From positions 6,398,501-6,462,500 of the forward strand of contig OX463820.1 in assembly GCA_949825045.1 (NCBI GenBank): a stretch of DNA of 64,000 bases, given 5' to 3'. The DNA comes from Argyresthia goedartella (taxonomy: Eukaryota > Arthropoda > Insecta > Lepidoptera > Argyresthiidae). The position numbers and the translations under genes are program-made. Under the pieces are notes generated by a model, which saw only the letters and a program-made list of their open reading frames with translations, ran no database searches and had not been told where the DNA came from. Positions 37,800 to 49,036 of this stretch are shown here, piece by piece; the stretch's first letter is position 1; each line of letters starts with the position of its first letter.

Positions 37800-38335
37800 A
37801 AAAAACTCGTTCAAGGGTAATTGTGTAAGATTTTACAATAAACTCCCAAGCACTTTGACAGATCTATCAATTAATAAGTTCAAGAAATACATCAAGCAAA
37901 GGCTTATTTCTAAAGCTTACTACAGTATTAAAGAGTACATAGACGATAAAAATGCTTGGGACTGATTTGTTCTAATTAATTGTGAGCATCCTCACTGCCA
38001 GAGTTTCTTTTACTGGACACTTGGAGGCCTTTTACACCTCCAAAGATTAATTTAATTATACAACTCTTGACTGTGGGGACCATTTACATCTCCTATTATC
38101 ATTGTATTATTGACTAAAGAGACTATACATCTCTGTTATTTATATTTTAATTATTTTATTATGACATGAGACTCTTTACATCTCTCAGAAACAATAATTA
38201 AGTACTTTTTTTTTTCTGATAATATGATAATAATACCAAATGTTCTGTAAAAAATGAAATGAAATGACATGTTAAAGTGCCCTTGTGGCCTATTTACAGA
38301 ATAAACGTTTTGAGTTTTTTGAGTTTTTTGAATGT
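37800..38335 (+). pseudogene. LINE 3'-terminal fragment
   Basis: Encodes FKGNCVRFYNKLPSTLTDLS and ends IDDKNAWD (37963), the family C-terminus. A 3' UTR follows with repeated tttacatctc phrases and a (gagtttttt)n tail at about 38310-38335. Confidence 0.75.
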
Positions 38336-39180
38336 TGTCATTAGATTAGCCGTTCAATATATTGCGATTTTTCGAGGATTCCTGATTTTGAACCTTTTGC
38401 CAAAGTAATAAAATTCAAAACCTATAACGGAATGTTGGGTACCCTGGGTACATATGGATATTAAAATTTCGAAATCGACTTAGCTCCGGCTACTAGGGGG
38501 GCTGCGGAGATGATAAATGCAAAACTGCAGCATAGGTTTTAATTGTAGAAAAGAAATAAAATGTATTTTTTTCAAACATAACTTATTTAAATATTTTTTT
38601 TTCTCGAAAACCATCCAGACTTTTTTCATAACAAATGTTTTTTTTTTTTGGAAAAATCTATTTAAAAAAAACAGAAAAGCTCTTGTTTTTAAAAGCAAAA
38701 CGCTTTTTAAATTTAGCATACTTTGACAAAAGATATACGCCAAACTGCTGCCAAATGAGACCAATTTTAGAAAAAAAATATCGTAATTTTCTCCATACAT
38801 TATTTTTTGCAACATTTTTTACTCGATAATCATGCACCCTACAGATGTTTTTTATCATAACAAATGTTGTTAGTTTATTCAATATCTATCCTACGAAAAA
38901 TTTAAAAAGATCGAAATTACGACTTAAAAAATTGAGTAGCCTATGCCTATGAACTTAAAAAAAACACTACGGCGTGGGTAGTAGTTATCTTTAGCTATAT
39001 TTTATAGATTTGAAACAACAAACAATAAGGCGGGTCTTATATAGTACTTCCGACAACTTTCGTGATTTCTGGATGTTTCGATTTATGGGTGGCGGCGAAA
39101 GTGTTTTTTTAAACTACGGGCAGAATGTTATTTCAGTGTCCAACAAACGGGTAAGCTAAACACTTGACATTATATATATA

Positions 39181-40477
39181 CATAGTCAGGTCATAAGTTC
39201 TGTCACATGTGCAATATTAAATAATTTAGACATGTTTATTATTTATGTAAACATTTATATAGCAAAATGAACTTAATAAAACATAGATTCTTATGGTAAT
39301 AAATTTTATTGAAAATGACCCCCGCGATTTTGAATACAGGCCTTTATTCTGCGCGGCCAGTCGTCTATCGCAGCACGATGGAGGTCCATGTCAATATCGG
39401 CGGCTGCCTTAATCAAGGATGCCTTGAGTGACTCCAAATCAGGATGAGGCTTTGAGCAGGCCTTTTCCTCCAAGTGTTGCCATATTTTGTAATCTAACGG
39501 ACTCAAATCTGGACTGGAGGAGGGCCAGTCTTCGTGCCAGATGAAGTCGATTTCACGCGCCGCCAGCCAGTCTTGTGTGCTTTTCGCTCTATGAGCTGGC
39601 GCAGAATCTTGTTGGAATACCCAGTGCCTGTTATTAAACATGGTATGAGAAACAGGTTCCACAAGGTTCTTGAGGACTGTATTTTGATACACAACTGCAT
39701 TCGTTTTTACGCCTTTCTCACAAAAATGTACCTCAGTTAAGCCCCAATAAGAGACTCCCAACCAAACCATGAGCGAGGATGGAAAATGACCTAGTTGGAC
39801 ACGCGGAATACGGTTGCTCGCTTCTTCACTGCTGTGTGCGTACACCTTATCATTTTGTTTGTTGTAGCTCTCTTCCACGGTGAAAATTTTTTCATCCGAA
39901 AAAAGAATTTCCCGATGCTTTTTTCCCGCGTACCGCTTCAACAAAGCGCGGCATCTCTTCAGTCTCAGGTCCATTAAACGAGCGTCCAAACGATGTCCTG
40001 TTTTTCTTCGATATGCCCTAAGCCCTAAGTCTTCATTTAACACCCTTTTCACCGTGGTCCTGCTTAACCCCATCTGAAGGGCCAACAGTTTCTGCTTACG
40101 TATGGGATTTCTTTGAATTCGCGCCTTCACAGCTTTTATCACTGCTGGAGTCCTAACAGAGCGAGGGCGACCACTTCTTGACCTGTCATCTACACTAGAG
40201 TCTTCATTGTATCGTTTTATGGTACGATAAACGAATCTTTTGGATATATTCAAATTTTTCAGTAAGTCGAAAATCTGAATCGCAACGATGCAACGCAATA
40301 ACTGCGACACGGTCTTCTTTAAGTGTCCACTCCATATTTAAAAATGAGGAAAATTCAAAAAGTATACATTTTTATTTTCATGAAAAATTCGAAATTCGAA
40401 TTCAATAAACTTTTTTGTGGCCAGCGTTCTAAATTCAAAAGTTTTTATTGTGTGACAGAACTTATGACCTGACTGTG
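39181..40477 (-). mobile_element. Tc1/mariner (DD37D, maT-type) element, nearly complete
   Basis: The ends CATAGTCAGGTCATAAGTTC and, in reverse, CACAGTCAGGTCATAAGTTC are flanked by TA on both sides. The length is 1297 bp. It is inserted in the left arm of the large inverted repeat, and the right arm gives the uninterrupted sequence (cttgacattatgttcgaata). Confidence 0.92.
39306..40335 (-). pseudogene. DD37D mariner transposase, one frameshift near the start
   Basis: The main frame (39306-40310) has the helix-turn-helix DNA-binding region (ISKRFVYRTIKRYNEDSSVD, GRPRSVRTP) and the catalytic residues in LFSDEKIF, VFQQDSAPAH and SPDLSPLDYKIW. Exactly 37 residues separate the second and third Asp, the DD37D spacing of maT elements. 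The true start is probably ATG at 40335-40333 (MEWTLKEDRVAVIALHRCDS). That frame must shift near 40280 to join QIFDLLKNLNIS. Apart from that indel the protein is complete (about 340 aa), so the copy is young. Confidence 0.85.
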
Positions 40478-41184
40478 TATACCTTCGAATAGCATAGATT
40501 ATATACTGGGTAGGCTGCACTTAGCTACTTAGGTTAGTTTAGTAAGATTAATTTACCAGTGGGTAAATTAATCTTACTATTACTTAAGATTATTTTCAGT
40601 GTCAGACAGTGGTCTGACACTGAAAATAATCTTCGCACTTTTTCACATCACTATACATTTTACATCATTAGGTAGTAACGAAGCTCTGCAAAATGATGAT
40701 GGCATGTCTCAAGTACTGCACGGCTGCTTTTGAATCATCACTTTAATTTGGTTGTATTATCGCCGAAATTGCAATTTTCAAAAGGAACTGTATTTCTACA
40801 ACTTTTTGTTTTAAAAAGTTAATAACTACACACTAAATACGACACGCTATATACATAATATATACATAATATATAGTAGATAATATAGAATAAGATTATT
40901 TCAGAGCAGCGGTTTTACAAAATCCCTGTAGACGCCCCTTCCATTTTTTTGCTTAAGCGCATGATAAACGTTGTAAATACACAATAAAAAATATGAATAA
41001 ACAAGTGACATAAAAATTGGGCACAGCTTATCTCTATTAAGAGATTTCTTCCAGCAAACCAGGTTTAAATGGGAAAGGGTGTTTGCTGAGCAGTATATCA
41101 ACAGAGCGCGTCAGAGCGCGAGTCCATAGAGAACTGATCGCAAGCATTGGTCTCAAACCTACCGATATGGGCTCTGTCCTACCG

Positions 41185-41600
41185 AAATGCGTGACCGTGA
41201 TTCTAGCAATAAATTATGATTTAAACAGATTCTGATTATGCACATATTTAGTGTGTTGTTAGATATAATTGTGACCGAAATTTCAGAAGTTCTTTGTACA
41301 CGGGGGCTGAAATATTTCACAAAAACACTTCCTGCTAGACTCACGATTCGAAACGTGATCCTCGCAAGAAAGTGTGAAATCGAAAGATTTCACTTATTTT
41401 CACGCATTTAGTGTGTCGTGAGTGCTAAATGTGACCAAAAAGCCAATTTTGTGTATCCACGGGTTTAAGAGATATTCCATTTCCTGCTAGGATCACGCTT
41501 GACCGCTGGTTAGAGAAAACTACTGAACACACAAATCTTGCCAGCTACATAAATATTCGTGGTAATTTGTGTGGAATTACTTTTTTCGTACTTTTTACGT
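41185..41600. repeat. Dispersed copy of the 558-bp monomer
   Basis: Landmarks in the same order as the array: gcgtgaccgtgattctagca, gcacatatttagtgtgttgt, tgtacacgggggctgaaata, catttagtgtgtcgtgagtg, aatcttgccagctacataaa. It is followed by the module seen after 32105, so monomer and module travel together. Confidence 0.75.
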
Positions 41601-42894
41601 TTGGGACTTTTTGGTAAATCTTTAAAATACCTAAATGGCTTAATATCTCCCTAACAAAGCAACGCAAAGTCAAACGAGATACACTTAACGATATATCTTA
41701 CTCAATACTATCGCTGCACCGAATTTCAAAAGCCTTAGGATAAGCCGTTTCACCAAAACAACAAATTTTGTGAAGAATTTGGACGAAAATATTTGGACCC
41801 CAAAATAAGCAGGATGTACTTTGTTTACAGCAAAAATTTTAGCACTAGCATTTAGTGTGTCGTATTTTGTGTGTAGTTATTAACTTTTAAACCAAAAAGT
41901 TGCATAAATATAGTTCTTTTTTGAAAATAGAAATTTCGACAATAATACGACCACATTAAAGTCATTCATGATCCAAAAGCGTCCGTGCAGTACTTGAGAC
42001 ATATCATCATCATTTTGCAGAGTTACGTTACTACGTAATGATGTAAAATGTACAGTGATGTGAAAAAATGCGAAGATTATTTTCAGTGTCAGACAGTGGG
42101 TAAATTAATCTTACTAAACTAACCTAGTACCTAGCTAAGTGCAGCTTCCCCCAATAAAGATTATATTCGAACATAATGTCAAGTGTTTAGCTTACCCGGT
42201 TGTTGGACACTGAAATAGCATTCTGCCCGTAGTTCAACATAACACTTTCGCCACCACCCCATAAATCGAAACATCCAGAAACCGCGAAAGTTGTCGCAAG
42301 TACTATATAAGACCCGCCTAAATGTATGTTGTTTCCAATCTATACAACATAGCTAAAGAGGAGTACCCATGCCGCAGTGTTTTTTTTAAGTTCATAGACT
42401 ACTCAATTTTTTAAGTCGTAATTTCATCTTTTATTTTTTTCTAGGACAGATATTGAATAAACTAAGAACATTTGCTATGATAAAAAAGTCCGTAGGTTAT
42501 CGAGTAAAAAATGTTGCAAAAAGAATGTATGGAGAAAATTACGATTTTTTTTCCAAAATTGGTCTCATTTGGCAGCAGTTTGGTGTATATCATGTAAAAG
42601 TAAAGTGCTACACTACCTAAAAAAATAGAAATCTTGCAGCCTTGGGAGAAATCATTTGTCAAACTATGCTTAATATAAAAAGCGTTTTTTTTTCGACAAT
42701 TGCGATTTTCTGTGGAACCTCTTTTTTAAGATATATATTTACTAAACAAATAACATTTGTTATGAATAATAAGTCTGTGGGTGCATACTTTTCCAGATTT
42801 TTTTTTGTTGAAAAAAGTCATGTTTGTAGAAAATTACATTTTATTTCTTTTCTACAATGAAAGCCTTGGCAGCAGTTTTGCATATATCATGCAA

Positions 42895-45800
42895 AGGCAT
42901 GAAGCCGAAGGGAGACAATAGTAACACCCCCGTGCGTTTAAACCCTACCGCGAATATTAATGTGACGCTTAGGGAAAAAAGGTCTCACAAAGAGGATGGA
43001 GAAGGTCGTCTCATGAAAACCATGCGGTTCCTCGAAGTAATGGCCGAGATACCCGTAATCCGTCAAGACATATCGGCTATTGCGGCGAGCCTTGCTTTGC
43101 TGACATACACGATGACACAGCAACACCAGGAGGTCGTGAATAATTGCTCGAAGGTCACAGGAGCCGTATCCGCTAAGCTGGACAGCCTTGAAGCAAGGGC
43201 AAGGGCTGAGGATAAGCAGTCTGTGAGCTATGTCTTATCTGAGTAAGACTTTTTCGCTTTGGGTGGCCCAAAGCGAAAAAGTCTTACTCAGATAAGACCA
43301 AGGAACAGCGTAACAAGAGCAGGCAGAGTAAAACCAAACTAACGGACGATATTTCACCTGCGAAGGATTTACCTATACAGAAGTCAGGGGATGGTGAAGG
43401 CTGGACTGAAGTACGTAACCACCAGCAGTAGGCACGGTTGAAGAACTGAAGCCGAAAGGAGACTACAAGTCGTACAAGATGGGCGTCCCCACTGATCTGT
43501 ATGACAAACGCGCGTCGATCGAGGTGTGGCCAGAAAACGCCAGAGTTAATGCCTGGATTTCCATTCGAGGAGCCAGGCACTGGCAGAAGACTGGCACACA
43601 AGGATAGGCCACATGTCAAATCTGGGACTTGTAAGACCCTAGGCATCCTCTATCAAAACGTTAGAGGCATAAAGAGCCGGCTAGAATTCTGAAGGAACAC
43701 CATGACCCTCCTAGAGCAGGACCTGATCGCTGTCACAGAAACGTTTCTAGATTCTTCCGTCGGAGATGCTGAGGTGACGGAAGGTGGCTGGAGCGTGCTA
43801 CGCCGAGACCGCGTTACAGCGTGTGGAGGTGTACTGCTCGCCGCCCGCCCGGGCATTACACTACGCCGACGCGGTGACCTGGAGAATGAACAGGGAGAGG
43901 ACCTGTGGGCTTCTTTCTCACTTGACGGTATCCAACACACAGTGTGCGTTGTTTACATACACCCCAGCAGGAGGAAAAATAATAAGCCAATCACACAACT
44001 CGAAAAGGATGCACAATGTCTTGGTTAGTTCAACCAAAACAGAGGAAAACATATCGCAATTGTACGTAAACAACAGAAGTAGACGCACTATCGTCGGTGA
44101 CCTTAACCTTAATAGTGCTGTTACTGTTATTTTCTTAGTGTTTGTGGTTTCTATGAGACGAATGAGGTGATGAACGCACATGATGGCATGCTTGATGTGG
44201 AGTTGGTGCCAGTGAGCGTGCGTGACGTAACTGTGCGCGCTTCCGTGTCAGGCCTGGTGCCACGCACTGACGCACCACCCGCCTCTCGACGTCATTGTAC
44301 CCGTGTTGTATACGCAGGGCGCTGGCCAGCGATCAGGCCGCTTGGATCCTAGCAACATTGGTGGTCGCTATGACTGGGACTTTGCCAAAGACAACAACAC
44401 AGTCCTGTACGCAAAATGGAAAATGTTCTCGAAGCTACTGATGTTGAGACGGTAGTCGGCCGCTTCTACCACACCATTTACGAAGTTTGCAACAACACCA
44501 TCCCGAAGAAGACTAGATCAACCCAGCCGTAGGAGATACCCGGTTTGATACACTGGTGACATAATAAGGGACTTGGCCAGGAAGGCCAAGCTTCATCGTA
44601 AAGCGTGGAAGAAGACAGCTGATTACGTCTCGTTCAGCGAGCTGAGAGCTAGTCTCAAGTGTCGTGTAGATACTGCCTACGCCAACCAGATGAGTAGTAT
44701 AGAAAGCAATATAAGACATAACCCGCGCGCTTTCTGGAAACATGTGAGAGGCCTACTATCGAAGAGTGGTTTCGAACCTCGGGTCACGCACCAGGGACGG
44801 GAACGTACTGGTGAGGAAGCAGCAGCCGCATTTGCAGACTACTTCTCCGACGTTTTCCTCCCTGATGAGCCAGCGCTCGATCCGGATCTGGTAAACAGTT
44901 CTGATGACTCGTGCTCTCCAACTACGTACAGATTTTACATATCTCCCGTAGGGATATAGAGGCGGCTCAGGCCGAAGAACGCAATTGGACCGGACAACGT
45001 CCCTCCTTACTTTTTGAAGGCCTATATTGATCAGCTGGTCTTACTCTCTCTCTCGAGTAAGGTAGGTATCCCACCAGTTGGACGCTTTCTCGAGTCAGTC
45101 CTATTCCCAAGACTAGTGACGCTGCCTCCGTTGATCAATACAGACCTATAGCGATCCTAAGTTCATTGGCAAAACTGTTTGAGTCGATCATATACGATAG
45201 AATCAACCCGCAGTTGGAAGCTTTCTCGAGTCAGTCCTATTCCCAAAACTAGTGACGCTGCCTCCGTTGATCAATACCGACCTATAGCGATCCTAAGTTC
45301 ATTGGCACAACTGTTCGAGTCGATCATACACGATAGAATCAGCCTGCAGATTGCGCCGTATCTGAGCGACTCGCAACACGGATTCAGGAGCCGCCGCTCA
45401 GTGAACCCCAACTTGCTGACTTAAGCCGAGATTGTTTCGCAGTGCATGGATGAGGGTTACCAGGTGGACGTCGCCTTTATGGACTTCCGTAAGGCGTTCG
45501 ACAGAGTCGATAATGACGTCCTATTGAAGAAGTTATGTGCCATTGGATTTGCCCCACGGCTGTTGCTTTTCTTCGCTGACTATCTGAAAGACCGCCAGTA
45601 ATTTGTGCGACACGGTTGTTTTTGAGTCCCAGCCGTACCATACACGGTCAGGCGTTAGTCAAGGATCTATTCTTGGTCCGTTGTTATTTATCATTGTGAT
45701 AAATGACCTGGAAATAGAGCTGTGAGTTCAGAGGAAGATTGTGATTTGCCACAGGAAGACCTGGAAGCGGTTTACAGGTGGAGTGTGAATAACAAACTCC

Positions 45801-46040
45801 TGTTCAACACTGCTAAGTGTTGCATTATGTCTTTCACGCGCTCTTCTCAGCCTATTAGCGCGACGTATACACTCGGCACGGAGTCCATGACTCGAGTGTA
45901 TTCGATTAAGGACCTCGGTGTTACTTTCGTCCCTAAACTTGCATTCCATGAGCACATGAGCACTTTGGCCAAGAAATGCTTTAAAAGATTAGGGTTTGTA
46001 ATATGGAATAGTAAGGGATTCCAGAAACTGGGTTAGCGGT
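42895..46040 (+). pseudogene. LINE pseudogene (ORF1 and ORF2), jockey-type
   Basis: The ORF1-like part (to about 43480) has coiled residues (IPVIRQDISAIAASLALL, AKLDSLEARARAED) and is cut by a perfect palindrome at 43232-43298. The ORF2 part shows GILYQNVRGIKSRLEF, LIAVTETFLDSS and GGVLLAARPG (endonuclease), [69 protein letters not shown] and DLGVTFVPKLAFHEHMSTL. Many stops and shifts. A 136-bp tandem duplication lies in the RT (45084 and 45220, gctttctcgagtcagtccta). The catalytic xADD box falls in a deleted part near 45720. Confidence 0.85.
43232..43298. repeat. Perfect palindrome, 32-bp arms, 3-bp loop
   Basis: Left arm 43232-43263, loop tgg, right arm 43267-43298; every base pairs. It breaks the LINE ORF1 frame right at the stop (VLSE*). 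Confidence 0.95.
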
Positions 46041-46082
46041 ACCTATCGATATGTTAGGTATAAATGCTTAACATATACTATC
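46041..46082 (+). pseudogene. Start of a second LINE ORF2, cut by the BEL element
   Basis: ATG at 46064 opens MLNIYY and is interrupted in the next codon by the BEL/Pao insertion. The frame resumes at 53511 with QNVRGLRSKT, the conserved start of jockey-type endonucleases. Confidence 0.75.
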
Positions 46083-46628
46083 TGTTCGATTCCAAATCGA
46101 TATTCGATCGATGGTTTCGGAACGGCCATTTTGAATTTGACGTTGCTGCCAACCTAGCAGTTTTTTGAGAACTGACAGACGAAAAGCCCTCGCAATGTAA
46201 CGCGTATTTGATTAGGGTATTGAATTTAAATCGCAAGCCATCTGGAATGTTTTCGGGTTCCCCTCAGGATTGTCTATATAGCTGAGTGTGTTGTGGTTCC
46301 CCGAACCAGATAAAGTTCGCATTTACGTGGCCGATTGGTTTTTCCCACGTAACATAACCTGTGTTGGAACACTGTGTTCGTCGAAGCTGGCCTGCCAGTC
46401 ATACCTGGTTGGCTGAAGAACCTGTCTACCAAGAAGAGCCTAGGGTGCACCCGGGCCTTGCAGAGAGACAGGAGGTTGACGGGACCGAAGCACAGACCAG
46501 GTTAGATCGACTCCATAAGTATTAGCTCGGTGAATCGCCGACGTTCACACTTCTTGGCATCTGATCGCTACGCTACCTCGTAGCTGATGGGCCCCTGCGA
46601 GGTCATTGGGTGCCGAGAAGCCTGAACA
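46083..46628 (+). repeat. 5' LTR of the BEL/Pao element
   Basis: 546 bp with TG...CA ends and a TATA-like tctatatagc near 46273. It is followed at 46632 by TGG, where a tRNA primer-binding site would start; the tRNA was not identified. Confidence 0.93.
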
Positions 46629-47122
46629 CTTTGGTAGCAAGAGCGTGGTTTCCTGAGATTTGCAGCCGTCAAGGGCTCCAGGAACCCACGATTTGGGACT
46701 ATCAATCTGTAGGTATAGGCGGTTATTAGCTAACTTGGTGTTGTTCCTGTATCCACATAGATTGGTAGTATTGTAAGCTATGGGTCTATTGCTGGTAGTA
46801 GACAGACAGATATTACTAGTAATGCTAATGAATGTTTGGTTAACATAGGTAGTTACATCTATTGATAGCAGGCTATTACATTGCTTTCAGTTTATAACAA
46901 TTTATAACATGAACTAATATTGACTATCTGTGTGTGTTATAATGATAAAGGGAAACTAAATTGTTATTTACAGAATTTATATAGATATAAAACTCGGTTC
47001 CTATTGTTTAAGGAAATCAACATTGTTTAAGTTATAGTTTAGGGTTCCCTCGTTTGGGTTGTAGACTGGAGGGTCCAATAAAATTGAGTTACTGCAAATT
47101 GTGAGTAAGTATCGTTCCGATC
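46629..47122 (+). other. 5' leader of the BEL/Pao element
   Basis: Untranslated sequence between the 5' LTR and gag, presumably with primer-binding and packaging signals. No open frame of note. Confidence 0.6.
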
Positions 47123-49036
47123 ATGTCGTTATCTGAAATACAGAAGGGTGTTTCTAAGGAACTCAGATGGTTTTCCTCCGCACACGGTCTGATACACCGT
47201 TTAGATAGGCATGATGTGGTATTGGAGCGGTCTATGGACGTTAAGGAACGTTACAATAGGGTGCTCGAATTGTCCGCGCAGGCGGAATCAGTTGATGGTT
47301 GCGCACCTGACAGGCTGTCACGGTTGCTAGGGGATGTCGACCAATGTATGGAGATGGCAGCTGCTATCACGCAGAAGGCTGCGGACATACGTAGACAGCG
47401 CGAGTCCAGCCATGGTGGTGACATTGAAGCACCTCTGCCGCTTCAGGGTTCAGGGTCCAGGTTACCGGCCATAACTATGCCTACTTTTGACGGAGTGTCC
47501 GGTGAATGGATGAGCTTCATCAATCTGTTCGACAGTTTGGTGCACATGCGATCGGACATTACCAAGTCTATCAAGATGGCTCAGCTGGTGGCAGCATTGA
47601 GGGGTGAGCCTAGGGAGCTGGTCGCTCATTTGACAGTTACGGAGGGTAACTATGAAACGGCCAGATAATTGTTGGTAAGACGTTACCATGACAAACGGAG
47701 GTTGGCCGATGCCCAACTGAACCGTTTGTTTAGTATCCCGGTTGTGAACAAGGTCGGGGCCATACAGACGGAGGTTTTGAACCCGTTGTTGTCCGTCACC
47801 AAGGCTCTAGAGAATCTTGGACTTCCGGTTGGTGAATGGTCGTACCTACTGCTGTACATTGTACTTTCCCGCCTACCCGCTGACGTGCAGACTCGTTTCG
47901 AACAGTCTCACGGGAGGTCGGCCGAGGACCTGCCCGCCTTCTCCGACTTGGTCGGATTCTTGGAAGAGGAGGCTCGACGGGCAGAGAATTTGGGGTTGAC
48001 GGTCACCCATCCTTCGGAGCCACAGAGAGCTGCCGGGAGCGCTGTGAGTAGGGGCCCTCCGACGAGGAAGGACCGCACCAACCGGCAGTCGTATGGGACT
48101 GTGAGTGCATTGACCCCACATAGTGAGACCTGCCCATGTTGTAGGCAGATTGGCTATGCTGTGGCCAATTGCAATAAGTTCGGGGAACTTAGGGTTGAGG
48201 GACGGCGCCGGATGGCCAAGCAGCGGAGCTGGTGCTTCCTGTGCCTCGGGCCACACATGGCTAGGGACTGCACGCGCACAAAATTGTGCGGATATTGTGG
48301 TGGGGCCCACAACAATCTGTTGTGCATGAACCGGTCCGGCCAACAGCCACCACAGGGTCGTACCCAGGGTGACACGGCATGGGGCCCTGAGAATTCGTTT
48401 GCGACTCGGAGCCCAACTCAGGGGCCAACGTCCCCACGTCCACAGGGCCGTACCCAGGGTGACACGGCATGGGGCCCTGAGAATTCGTTTGCGACTCGGA
48501 GCGCAACTCAGGGGCCAATGTCCCCACGTGCACAGGGCGGTACTAGGGTGCAGGGCCGCACTCAGGGTCATCACATGGGGGGCCCTGAGTTTTCGGTTGC
48601 GACTCAGCATCCGACTCAGCGGGCAATGGGGCCACAAGCACGCAGCCACCCAGGGGTGCAGGGCCGCACTCAGGGTCATCACATGGGGGGCCCTGAGTTT
48701 TCGGTTGCGACTCAGCATTCGACTCAGCGGGACATTGGGTGTGTTCAGCGGGCCGTAACGGGCGGGTGGCATGGGACACCTTCGAGCTATGCGGATGCGG
48801 TTCGGACGCCGCCTCAGTTGTCGCCCCGCTCGTCGCCTCGTCCTCGTCGGTCGCATGTGATGTCCCCCCCGCTCATGGAGCGGCCACGGTTGAATTCACG
48901 CCCACCCCCCTTCGGGGGGCGTCGTAGGGTGGCAATGGAACCGGCGCGTGGGCCATTTGTACAATGGGACCCTCTGGCGTATAGCTGCCTACCTGATCGG
49001 TTACAGGCACAGTGGGGCCCCGGGGGTCCTCGCTAG
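47123..49036 (+). pseudogene. BEL/Pao gag, with one internal stop
   Basis: Gag-type protein of about 637 codons. The N-terminal coiled region is followed by the gag domain (ITMPTFDGVSGEWMSFINLF; MAQLVAALRGEPRELVAHLT) and the conserved YHDKRRLADAQLNRLF. Two zinc knuckles follow, CFLCLGPHMARDC and CGYCGGAHNNLLC, both CX2CX3HX4C. A repeat-built spacer (48355-48740) contains two 90-bp and two 108-bp direct repeats (GRTQGDTAWGPENSFATRS; GRTQGHHMGGPEFSVATQH). The ATG at 47123 is the first good start. TAA at 47666-47668 lies in NYETAR*LLVRRYH, where Gln (CAA) is likely ancestral. The frame ends at TAG 49034-49036. Confidence 0.88.

Larger units (their letters stand above)
38505..42890. repeat. Large inverted-repeat structure (arms about 1 kb)
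   Basis: The left arm (38505-39180 plus 40478-40845) and the right arm (41862-42890) are inverted copies. Examples are tgcaaaactgcagc / gctgcagttttgca-type ends, ttgtagaaaagaaataaaat, gtaagctaaacacttgacat and cacttagctacttaggttag. The spacer (40846-41861) contains a monomer of the 558-bp family (41190-41590) and the shared module. A Tc1/mariner element interrupts the left arm. No target duplication was found, so it may be one foldback element or two opposed copies. Confidence 0.75.

Noticed and set aside
38517..38882. Phe/Lys-rich frames in the inverted-repeat arm
   Set aside because: Translations of homopolymer-rich AT sequence, open on both strands.
47873..48856. A 327-codon minus-strand frame
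   Set aside because: Antisense of BEL/Pao gag; long only because gag is GC-rich and repeated here.
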